From contig CM048746.1 in NCBI GenBank assembly GCA_026315105.1, positions 566,259,940-566,323,939 on the forward strand: a stretch of DNA of 64,000 nucleotides, written 5' to 3'. Position 1 is the stretch's first letter, and each line of letters opens with the position of its first letter. The notes beneath the pieces are model-generated. The model was not told the DNA's origin and made no database searches. It saw only the letters and a program-made list of their open reading frames with translations. The DNA comes from Locusta migratoria. Lineage: Eukaryota > Arthropoda > Insecta > Orthoptera > Acrididae. Positions 46,724 through 56,890 of the stretch are shown here, one piece after another. Both the position numbers and the translations under genes were made by a program.

Positions 46724-49700
46724 ATGGCAACCATACTTCAATGGAACATGAATGGATCCAGGGCTCGCTTGGACGAATTACATCTTCTTATGAAGAACAG
46801 GCCATTCTGTGCCTCCCTTCAAGGGACACATTTCAAGCAGTGTGACACACCTGTACTTAGAGGCTATCACCTCTACGGAAAAGACGACCTGACTGGTGAT
46901 GGGACGCAAGATGTTGTGGCAGTGTTAATCAAGGACACATTCCATTCTACGCCTGTGATCCTAACTACAACGCTACAGGCAGTTGCAGTTCATGTGTTGG
47001 CACATACTGAGCTTACAGTGTGTTCTCTGTATTTGCCACCTGGATAGTCTCTCAATGTTGTACTCTTGACACAGCTTTTCGACGACTTTCCTCGCCCTTT
47101 TTTCCTTTTAGGAGACTTCAATGCTCATAATTCTTTACGGGGATCTAACACCACTTGCCCCAGGGGTCAAATGATTGAGCGTGTGATACAGTCAACAGCG
47201 GTAATTTTACTGAACACAGGTAAGGCCACACACTTCAGCATTGCTACAGGTACGTCTTCCGCCATTGATTCTCCTTCTGTTCATCAGCTCTTGCAGACAT
47301 CGCCCAGTGGGATGCAGATGACGACCTTCATGGCAGTGATCACTACCCTATCTAGCTAACTCTGCCAGATGGAAGGGATCATACTCAACAGTCGCCAAGG
47401 TGGCTTATCAAGAAAGCTGATTGGCAGCTTTTTAAACAGTTGGCTGTTTTAGAGCGGCATGAAGGCGTTCAGAACTGGGTGGATCACACTACAGCCATGA
47501 TTCGTGCCGCCGCCAATGCGTCGATCCCCAAATCGAAGGGCAACCTTAAGAGGCAGCCTGTTCCTTGGTGGAACAAGTAGTGTCGTTCTGCAATCCGGAA
47601 CAGGAGGGCAGCTCTCCGATGATTCCACAGGTGCCCTACTGATGACAATCTTGCAACTTTTCACGTGGCAAGGGCACGGGCAAGACGCATTATTCGAGAG
47701 AGCAAGGAGAGGTCTTGGCAAGAGTTCCTGAATTCTATCAATAGGTTCACATCAGCAAGCAGAGTATGGGAAGCCATTAGGAGGATCTCGAGGCGGAACT
47801 CCCAACCACCAATAGCAGCTGTACAAGGGCAGGACGTCTTCTGACTTCGCCACGGGACATTGCTCAGGTAATGGCAGAATCGTTTTACAATATTACATCA
47901 GATTCTAGCCAGAATGCAGCATTTCGGCAGCATCGGGCTATGCACCAATTTCCGGTCCACCAATGCTAAGGAATATAACCAACCGTTCTCACTATGGGAG
48001 CTGGAGACTGCATTAGCAGTACCTCGTGATACTGCCCCTGGCGTCGATGACATAATGTACATCATGCTCCAACAGTTGGAACCACAACCAAATCAGGTCC
48101 TCCTTCAGCTTTTTAACCAAATCTGGCTCACGGGCAACTTTCCCCGCTCATGGAAAGAGTCTATTTTAAAACCTATTTTAAAACCAGTGAAAGATCGGAC
48201 TGACACTGGTAGTTATCATAGCATAAGCCTCACCAGCTGTGTAGGAAAGATATTGGAGCGTATGGTTAACCGACACCCCCCAACAGAACAGGTTTTATAT
48301 TTTCGTTGGGAAAGACCGTTTGCGTTGATTTTAATCTCTCCCATTCTCTTTTTAGTTCCCCAGTTCTAAAACTTGGGGGGACTGCTCTCACTTTTAAGGA
48401 GAAGGTGAAATACCTCGGTCTTACTTTTGATGAAAAGCTAACTTGGTTGCCACACCATAAGTAATGAAAATTACTATGTATCAAGGCTTTAAATCTCCTT
48501 AAGTGTGTTAGCCATCGGGCCTGGGGAGCTGACAGGGCACGTCTCCTCCAATTTTACAGGTCATTTGTGCGACCCCGCCTTTACTATGGATGCCAGGTTT
48601 ATGGATTCGCGAGGCCCTCTTATTTGAAAATACTGGACTCTGTACACCATGAAGGTATCAGGTTGTCTACAGGTGCATACCACACGAGCCCGGTTGTTAG
48701 CCTCTGTGCAGAGTCTGGTGAGCTTCTGCTTTATTTCGTCGCCTTCTACTAGCCGTACATCAAGCGTACCGATCTATGTCAGTTCCAAATTCCTTAGCGA
48801 CTTTCAATGCTAATCAGCAATAGTTGGTATGCTTGTTCCATAACCGTCCGCAGGCAACAAGGCCCTTTTGGTTCCGCACAAGGGAAAGTCTCAATTTGCT
48901 ACAGGTGCAAGGCATTCAGGTCCAACACCAGGGGTGGAGTAGGAGATGTCCCTGGCTACTTCAGAGGCTCAGAGTTCTTTTAGAGTTGACTCTCTACATG
49001 AAGGCTTTTACTTCAGACACCTTTTATAAATGTAAATTTCTTGAAATTTTAAGTCACCATTCTGATTTTGTCACGGTATACACGGATGGGTCCAAGCAGG
49101 GTGATCATATGGGTTGCTCTGTCATGTTCCCCGATGTTGTCCTTCGGATAGGGCTCCCAGAACAGTTCACCATTTATTACGTGGATCTGTTTGCTATCCT
49201 GAGGGCACTAGAACAGATAAGAAGACATCATGGAGTGAAGTTCATGATCTGTTCAGACTCCCGAAGTGCCCTCTTGGCTATCGACCAAATGTACCCATCA
49301 GATCAGATGGTGCAGGATATACAGGATGCTCTCCTTGCACTCCAACAATGCCACAAGGAGATCATCTTCTGTTGGGTTCCTGGGCACACTGGGGTCTGGG
49401 GAAACGAGCTTGCCGATGTGGCGGCTAAGGAGGCCTGCTCCCTGCCCCCTGCCGTATGCTGTTCTGTCCCACTGCAGGCTGTTACCTCATATGTGACAAG
49501 GAAAGCCATGATTTTGTGGTTATGCATACTAAAATCTTCAGTACGTCCATGGCATACTTCCTTCCGCCCTCGACAAGCTGAGGAAGTCGCCCTCACTCGC
49601 CTTAGAATTGGACACTGCCTACTAATGCATGCTGTTCTTTTGTGTCGTCAGGAACCGCCAGAGTGTAACACATGTCTGACACAATTGTCGATACAACATA

Positions 49701-49861
49701 TTTTCACAGAATGCCATTTATACGCTGGTATGAGGACAACTTTAGGTGTCTCACAGGACCTGAAATCTATTTTAGGTGACACTGAGGCATCCGTGGATTG
49801 TGTCCTAAGATTTTGTACAACATCTGGACTTCTTCCCAAAATATTGGGTGTACGATTTTAA
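46724..49861 (+). pseudogene. LINE ORF2 with deleted RT palm, intact RNase H
   Basis: ATG 46724, MATILQWNMNGSRARLDEL starts the AP endonuclease; LLGDFNAHNSLRGS near 47110 and SDHYP-like text near 47335 follow. RT begins QPFSLWELETALAVPRDTAP (47970), SWKESILKPILKP and SLTSCVGKILERMVNR (48240). Then about 200 residues, including the VFFDLEKAYD and YxDD boxes, are missing, and the text resumes at KVKYLGLTFDEKLTW (48405). The last open frame 48824-49861 holds RNase H: YTDGSKQGD, FAILRALEQ, CSDSRSAL and VPGHTGVWGNELADVAAKEA. The C-terminal CNTCLTQLSIQHIFTEC finger is kept. Confidence 0.88.
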
Positions 49862-50046
49862 TGTGTGACAGTGTGGCTTGGTCACTCGTTTAAGTAGTCA
49901 CCGGGCCCCATACATACATCTAACTTTTATCCCAGTATGCAGTTTTTTTCTTTGAACCGTCTTTTTAACTTCAATTGTACATTTAAATTTTTAATGTCCA
50001 TACGACTGGAACCATTTTTCTTCTCATCCGTTTACGTTAGCATACA

Positions 50047-50074
50047 GGCGCTGATGACCTCGCTGTTGAGCGCC
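50047..50074 (+). other. 3' UTR stem-loop of I-group LINE
   Basis: GGCGCT pairs with AGCGCC across GATGACCTCGCTGTTG, then CTAAAAC and the ATC tail. Counterpart of 12495-12525. Confidence 0.6.
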
Positions 50075-50107
50075 CTAAAACGCCAATCATCATCATCATG
50101 TGTTTGC

Positions 50108-51224
50108 TTCTCTTAAAGTTGTTTTCAGTTGTGTATGTGTTAGTACATTTTTTTATTAGTATGATGTTTCTGATTTAGTTGTCTTTTCTATAATTTTATG
50201 AGTTTCATTGTTATGTTTTGTTAGGACGGATACGACGTATAAGTTTAACTCTTTCTCGCTGCATGACGCACTAGGGAGAGACTAAGTTGACCACTGTAAA
50301 ATTTCTTCAGCTGCTTGGTGTTATAGTTGATCATGTTCAGTGTACAAGATGTCAGTAACCATTGAAGCTAAGGAAGTTGTTTACTTTTTGTAGTGTAGTT
50401 TCTGTTGCTGTTTGTGTTAGTTGAGGTTTGTGTACATAAGGGATTTTCTGCTGCACTTCCGTAGTATGTGTAGGTTGGCAACATACCACATTGCATGTAG
50501 GTGGTATTGTATGATTATTGCTTTTGGAAAAGCCAACAAATGTGAAAATCGAAAAACTGTCTGTGCTATGTAACACATCTTCAAAATTACCCAGTTTGGT
50601 TGTGAGTTGCTGAAATCAAAGGATGTGAAAATACTAAAGTGGTTGTGGTGAAAAAGATTCTACAGTGGAACATTTGAGATGAGTAAGGTGTTTCATACTA
50701 TTTCATTGTTATTTGTCACTTGATGAGAGGAGGTTGAATTGGTATCACTGTCTTCATTGGAGGTCAATTTAAGTATTTGATACCATTTTAATGTAGATAG
50801 GATTTGGGTGGGGGTTAATTGGTATTGTTTTCTTAATTTTAGGTGTAGGATAGAGTAATTGCAGTATTCAATATCATGTTTTTAAATGTTATTGGTTTTG
50901 TACAAGGGTGTAAATTGGTATCTTGATTTGAGTTGTCTTATAGATCATTTGAACTATTTGATTTAATGTGTAGTTTTATGGTCATTTTTTTTATTTTTAT
51001 TTTGTGCAATTTATGATTTTCTAATTATATTTTTGTTTGTTTTTTGGTCGGCTTTTTAACTTTTCTCCTGCTTAAAATGTCCAATAATTAGTACTTCAAA
51101 GTCGATTTTCTCTAGAATATTTTAGAGTTGCATCGAATGGCTTCAGGTGATTGTTATTTAAGTTCTGAATTTCACATACCATAAATATAAAGAAAATCTA
51201 AAATCCAATACTCATTTGTCTCCT
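50108..51224. other. TMEM129 intron 2, unassigned
   Basis: T-rich intronic DNA; no gene or element recognised. Confidence 0.5.
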
Positions 51225-52390
51225 TGTTAGATCTTTCAGTGTTTTGTCAAATTCTTTTCTCATTATAGTATCTCCTATCTCATCTTCATCTACATCCTCT
51301 TCCCTTCCTACAATATTGTCTCTAAGTTCATTTCCTTCATACAGCCCCTCTATATAATTTTTCCACCTTTCAGCTATCCCTTCTTTCTGAGAGCAGGTTT
51401 TCCATATGGGTTCTTTATATTCATACAGATGCTTTTCTTGTCTCCAAATGTCTGCCTTTCCTGTAGGTCGTATCTACTTTCCCACTTTTTATATATTCTT
51501 CTACAGACTTGCATTTGCCTTCTAGCCACAGCTGCTTAGATATTTTGCACTTCCTGTCAATCTCACTTCTTAGCCGTCTTTACTCCATTTTCTGTTCCAT
51601 TTACTGCATTTTTACATTTTCTCCTTTCATCAATTTAGTATTTCCTCTGGTATTCAATGATTTTTTTTTTTTTTTTAAGGTGTCTTGCCTTTCTATCTGT
51701 TTGTCTTCTGCTGCCTTCACTATTTTGTCTCTCAATGCTACCCATTCCTCTTCTGTGGTTTTATCCCCCCCCCCCCCCCCCATTTCTGCCAGTTGTTGCT
51801 AGATGCTCTCTCTGAAATTCTCAAGAACTTCAGGTTCCTTCCATTAATCCAGGTCCCATCTTCTTATTTTCCTACCTTTCGGCAGTTTTCTTCAATTTCA
51901 GTTCATGACTAATAATATATGACAGAGCGTATTTCTGCCCCTGGATATGTCTTAGAGTTTAAAACCTGATTCTGAAATCTATGTCTTAATGTTGTGTAAT
52001 GTATCTGATACCTTCCAGTGTCTCCTGATCTTTTACACAAATACAATTTTCTTTAATGATTCTTAAACCAAGTTTTTGTTATATGATTAAATTATGGTCT
52101 GTGTCAAATTCTACCAGGCAGCTTCCTCTTTCATTCCTTTATCCCAGTCCATAGTCTCATATTATTTCACCTTCTCTTCCTTTCCCTACTGCTGAATTCC
52201 AGTCCCCCCCCCCCCCCCCCCTCCCTCCCAAGATCATAATCAAGTTTTCCTCTCCCTTACATGATTAATTTCCTTTACCTACTCATACATTTCTTTAACG
52301 TCATCATCAGCAGAGCTAGTTGGCATGTAAACTTTTACTGTTGTGTAGTGTATTGGCTTCGTATCTATCATGACTGCAATCAGTAATGGA
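51225..52390 (-). pseudogene. RTE-type LINE fragment (endonuclease and linker)
   Basis: The minus strand shares text with the LINE at 27884-30890: VYMPTSSADDD near 52320, EEEWVALRDKIVKAAEDKQI at about 51750-51690, and RT-linker fragments near 51250-51330. It contains C tracts at 51765-51781 and 52204-52221. RT catalytic motifs are absent. Confidence 0.75.
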
Positions 52391-52910
52391 GGATAGATAA
52401 CAAATCACCATAAAGAGGCTCGCTGACCTGCTGACAATCATAAAAGTAAATAATCACATTCATACATCTTAAATTTTCGGTCATGGCCTTCATTAGAAAA
52501 GGAATTACATACATTCACGCAGTCACTCAGACAACTACACGCACACAAAACCATGTCCGGCCACTCCAGCACCACATGCATCTAGACTGTTAGTGAGGTA
52601 GGGAGTGGGGGTAAAGGTGGGCATGGAAAATTCCACATTGCATGATGAATTTTAAAGGCTTTGATAGGTGGGAATTTGAGATGATAAGAATAATAAGAAA
52701 AAATAAAAATGGGAAAAAGTTAGGATAAATAGGAAAATAAAAAATTAATAAAAATAAAAAGTAATTAATTAAGGGGATATTGTAGGTGGCAAAGAAAATA
52801 TGAGATACCGGATAATGAGTGGGGAAAGAGGAGGGGGAGGGGAGGAGATGTTAGGCATAGGGTGTAGGAATGGGAAGTTATCTTAGGTTCAGACCATAAT
52901 AGATGAGGGA

Positions 52911-53200
52911 CTATAGAATTTGTTGAAGGGACAACTCCCATCTGTGCAGTTCAGAAGAGCTGATGGTGGAGGGGAGGATCCAGGTGGCTTGGGTAGTGAA
53001 GCAGCCAATTAAATCCAGAGTGCTGTGTTCAGCTGCATGCTGTGCCACATGGTGATCAATCTTGCCTTTTGTCACAGTTTGGTGGTGGCCATTCATCCTG
53101 ATGGACAGCTGGTTCAGAGCCATACCAATATAAAACGCTGTGCAATGATTGCAGCAGAGTTGGTATATCACCTGGCTGCTTTCACAGCTGGCCCGACCTC
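52911..53200 (-). pseudogene. PLE GIY-YIG endonuclease fragment
   Basis: Reads MIYQLCCNHCTAFYIGMALN and RMNGHHQTV, the GIY-YIG-like block of PLEs, then ELHRWELSLQQIL at the end. A stretch of broken frame (53200-53720) separates it from the RT. Confidence 0.8.
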
Positions 53201-54358
53201 TGATGGGGTAGGATATGCCTTGGGGTCTTACACTGGTTTATGATGCCTATGGTAAGGGGATCGGGTTGGGAGGGCATAGGGATAGACTAGGATGTTGTGG
53301 TAGTTGGCTAGGTGACGGAACATCACTTTAGGATCTTGGGTAGGATGTCTCTCGTTTCTAGGCTTGAGGATAGCTTTCTATATTGCCATGACCACTAACC
53401 ATCTGCCCATTAGGATGTTTGGCCTCGTCAAACTGTGGCCAAATACAAGGTGGACCACCCTGTGGCACAACATTATGACAGATAATCAAAGCCTTAACAA
53501 AGGATGTGATTTAGTTGTTCCAGTCCAGGGTGGTACTGGGTAACAAGAAGGACACTCCTTTGTGACTGGTAACTGGGGTCGGAGGGAGGATTGGTGGTGT
53601 GTGGGGATATGGCACGGGACGTCGGTGTGCGGGCTAGGTCAGGAGAGTAATGTCTGCCTGTGAAGGCCTTTGTGAGGCCTTTGGCATTATGGGTAAGGGA
53701 CTTCTCATCACTGCAATTTCGCGATCAATGGATGGCAAGGCTGTATGGGAGGGATTTTTTGATGTGTAATGGATGGCAGCTATCAAACTGCAGGTACTGT
53801 TGGTAATTAGTAGGTTTGATGTAGATGGAGCAGTCAGTGAAATGGAGGTTAAGATCCAGGAAGATGACTTGCCAGGTTGAGAAGGACCAAGTGAAACTGA
53901 CAGGGGAGAAGGAGTTGAGCTTGTGAAGGAACAAGTATAGGGTGCACTGGTCCTGAATCCAAACTATGAATATATCATCAATGAACCGAAACCAGACAAG
54001 GGGTCTGGTGTTTTGGGAGGCTAAGAAGGTTTCCTCTAGACATCTCATAAAGAGGTTGGCATAGGAGGGTGCCATATGGGTGCCCATGGCTGTACCGTGG
54101 ATTTGATTGTATGCTTTTCTTTCAAAGTAATTGTTTGTTAGGATGTAATTGGTGAGGGTTGTAAGAAATGAGGCATTGGGCTTTGAATATGGAGGACATT
54201 CAGAAAGGTGGTGTTTGAGAGCAACAGGACCATGGGCATATGAGATATTGGTGTATAGTGAAGTGGCATCAACAGTGACAAGTAAGGATCCAGGTGGTAA
54301 AGGGTTGGGGATGGTGGAGAGTCTCTGAAGGAAATGGTTAGTATCTTGGATGTAGGTG

Positions 54359-54363
54359 GCTAG
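54359..54363. repeat. 5 bp target-site duplication of the solo LTR
   Basis: GCTAG here and at 54650-54654. Confidence 0.85.
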
Positions 54364-54649
54364 TGTTGGAGCGCGCCACTGCAAGCGCCGTCCCATCTGT
54401 CCGCAGCATCTGAAAGACACGCCACGGTCAAGTCTGCCGCACGATGGCGCCGCCTCCGAGGGCTAGCAGTGCCGTCACGACTGGGTGAGCACGCTGTGTG
54501 CGAGGCTTCGCTATCAGTTATGTTGTAGCTCACGCCAGAGCCTCATGTGAACATTAGCTGCATTCTGTGACCTGTCACCATAGTGTACTACCCTGTTAAT
54601 CGATGTGTTGTCCCATCTTTTGTGATAAATAAATTATACTGATTCAACA
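54364..54649. mobile_element. solo LTR, 286 bp
   Basis: Begins TGTTGGAGCGCG and ends GATTCAACA, giving short TGTTG/CAACA inverted ends, with a 5 bp GCTAG TSD. AATAAA-type sequence (GATAAATAAATTA) lies about 20 bp before the end. It is much more GC-rich than its surroundings and differs from the gypsy LTRs at 55609 and 60232. It is the product of recombination between the two LTRs of a lost LTR retrotransposon. Confidence 0.87.
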
Positions 54650-55000
54650 GCTAGATTTTGAACAATTGGTTGGATGTGTTGCTCAACAAGGGTTGAAATT
54701 CTTTCTGAGGGAACACAGAAACCAGTCACAATTGGGCGTTCAGGATTGTTAGGTTTATGGATTTTTGGGAGCATGTAAAATGTAGGTGTGCATAGTGTTG
54801 TTACTGTGAGGAGGGAGATGGATTCAGGGAAAAGGTTCTGGGAAGGGCCATAAGATTTTAGCAGGGTTTGTAGGTCATGTTGGACTTTGCCCTTTGTTTG
54901 GAAAACTACAAGTCCTGACGCAATGATGAATGGAACTTCCTTGTACTTGTATAACCCCAGGGCTTTGTTGATGACCACAATTTTCTTTGATTCCTCATCT

Positions 55001-55603
55001 AAAGGAAACAGGAGCTAAACATCTATGTGGTCAACCTTTGAGAAGTATTACCCTCCAAAAGTTTGGTAAGAAGCTTCAACCTGTTGTGATTGAGCATTGA
55101 TTGTGGCCTTCAAATCACCACCTAATCAAAGTTAAGCATTGGGGTTTTTAATGATTATGGGATGTGGGGCCCATCCACTGGATCTTTACGCCTCAATAAC
55201 TCCAGCAACTTGGATATGATCAAGCTCTTACCTTGCTGCAGTACACAGTGCCACCAGAATGAGTCTGACATGGTGTGGTTTTTGCCAAAGGCTGATGTGT
55301 GCCTGAAAATCCATGATGCACGCCAAAGATGGTTTAAATAGAGATGTGAATGCTGAACAATTAGCATCTAGTTTCTAGATGTGATGGGCAATGAATATAG
55401 TCTTGACACTGTCTAAGAGAGACTACCCAAACAGTGTGAATTCACCAGACCAAAAATGTTGGTGTTTGACTACAAGTAACATAATCAGCCATTTAACACT
55501 TTTGTTGTCTGCTGCAGGGGAATGGAACTACTCCTGTAGGTCACTAAATGTCATTAGGGCACAGACATCTCAGGGTAGCCCAGTCAAGTAGAAGTTGGTC
55601 ATA
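55001..55603. other. TMEM129 intron 2, unassigned
   Basis: No feature recognised between the PLE and the gypsy element. Confidence 0.45.
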
Positions 55604-55608
55604 GATAC
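55604..55608. repeat. 5 bp target-site duplication of gypsy element
   Basis: GATAC here and at 60474-60478. Confidence 0.92.
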
Positions 55609-55851
55609 TGTTATGGCATAGCGGGCCATTCAGATTGCGCGCACCTGTATTGTTTTCCGTGACTGGCGTGGGCCCGGCCGAGATAGTTCCTGGCCTAGCC
55701 ACAGGAGGGCACAGTCGTCTAAACAGCTGACGTGAGCTGTGCGCCATCTGCTGGCGGCGCGTTGTCAAATGGCCGGAGTGACGGGCGGGTCATTCGACGA
55801 GTGAATGCGGAACGAGCGGCATAGTGTTTATGACAAATGGTGTTTACTTCA
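55609..55851 (+). repeat. gypsy 5' LTR (243 bp)
   Basis: Starts TGTTATGGCATAG and ends GTGTTTACTTCA. My hand alignment with the 3' LTR gives about 20 substitutions and one 1 bp indel (about 8%), many at CpG sites. Confidence 0.93.
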
Positions 55852-55852
55852 G

Positions 55853-55863
55853 TGGCGACGAGG
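55853..55863 (+). other. candidate primer-binding site
   Basis: TGGCGACGAGG starts 2 bp after the 5' LTR. The leading TGG complements the CCA end of a tRNA; which tRNA was not determined. Confidence 0.6.
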
Positions 55864-55894
55864 TGTATGGTAGCGTGGTCTTCCTGCCGCAGTC

Positions 55895-56890
55895 ATGGCA
55901 GAGCAACTTAGCGCGTTGCTGACGAATCTTCAGTCATTACCGGAAGTTTTGGCTCAACAGAATGCTTCCCTCATGGCGTCTATTGACACCTTGACTAGGG
56001 CTGTGACACAACAGGTCGGGTTGTGGTCTTCTGTGCCCGTTTCTCCATTTCCTCCCTTTGACGACAACGCCGAGGATTGGTCCGACTACGTACAGCGTTT
56101 ACACCAACACTTCGTAGCCTTCCAGGTGTGTGATGAAGGTAAGCAAAAAGCTCATTTCCTTTCGTGGCTCTCGCCTCGTCTTTTTTGATTGCTAGGCGAT
56201 TTGGCGCCGCTTCAGACACAGGCATCCCTGTCCTTTTCGGATATCTGTTCTCTCTTTGTGGCATATTTTCACTGCCACTGTCACGTGGTGTCGACCCACA
56301 TATCTTTCTACCGTTCGCGGAAACAGCTGGGTCAGTCGTACCGCGCGTGGGCCACGGAACTGCAGGAACTGGCCCACCGTTGTCTGTTTCTGTCCGAGCC
56401 GCACGGTGATTCATATGCAGACTCTATGCTATGCTATGCTATGTTTTGATTTGTTTTGCTCCCGACCTGGACATTCGCAAGCAGGCTCTTCAATCGGACG
56501 ATCCCTCATTAGCTGAGGTTTTGTGTATTGCGTGCGCATTTGAAGTTTCGGAGGCTGCAAGGAGTCAACTTTCCGCTTGGGGGGAGGTATCCTCAATTGC
56601 CGATTCAGCCCAGTTATCCGCGGCGCTGGTTTCTTCAGTGACAGTTGTTGCGTCGCCCTCCCCTCCCTCCCTTCTGACGCCGCAACGCTCGCCTGTGTCG
56701 TATAGGCAGGGGGAAAGGCGGTGCGCGTCGCCTGCTTCAGAGAGCGAACCGATTTCATGTCTTTCGTGCGGGGCGTCCCATTCTCGGGAATCATGCCCGC
56801 ACAGAGGGGCCACATGTAATCGTTGTGGAAAATTTGGACACATTGCTCGAGTGAGCCGCTCCTCTGCTAGGGGCCGCAAAAGGACCTCTC
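55895..56890 (+). pseudogene. gypsy Gag
   Basis: ATG 55895, MAEQLSALLTNLQSLPEVLA, then the capsid-like PFPPFDDNAEDWSDYVQRL. An in-frame TGA at 56186-56188 interrupts it, the same frame continues to about 56449, and then the frame shifts. A zinc knuckle pair CLSCGASHSRESC and CNRCGKFGHIARV (the final Cys of the second is lost) lies at about 56757-56855. Confidence 0.85.

Larger units (their letters stand above)
44450..50098 (+). mobile_element. I-group LINE (EN-RT-RNase H), plus strand, internally deleted
   Basis: A 5.65 kb element with a 9 bp TSD and a terminal (ATC)n tail rather than poly(A). 5' UTR about 44450-44845, ORF1 relic 44846-46722, ORF2 46724-49861. The 3' UTR stem GGCGCT/AGCGCC (50047-50052 with 50069-50074) is followed by CTAAAAC as in the other I-group LINE. 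A CR1-like fragment lies inside ORF1 and the RT palm is deleted. Confidence 0.9.
53725..54978 (-). pseudogene. PLE reverse transcriptase, interrupted
   Basis: The 54978-54650 part has FYMLPKIHKPNNPERPIVTG, the N-terminal RT signature. The 54358-53725 part has VTVDATSLYTNISYAHG (motif A), GTAMGTHMAPSYANLFM (motif B), FIDDIFIVW (motif C), FLDLNLHFTD and IKPTNYQQYLQFDSCHP. Catalytic residues are intact apart from the LTR insertion. Confidence 0.87.
52400..55000 (-). mobile_element. Penelope-like element split by a solo LTR
   Basis: 3' terminal sequence at 52400-52560 with a degenerate ATGAAGGCC..GACCGAAAA block, GIY-YIG region 52911-53200, RT 53725-54978. The RT frame is cut by a solo LTR at 54364-54649; ignoring the LTR and one TSD, the protein passes without loss from PIVQNLA to TYIQDTNHF. 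The right edge is approximate. Confidence 0.85.
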
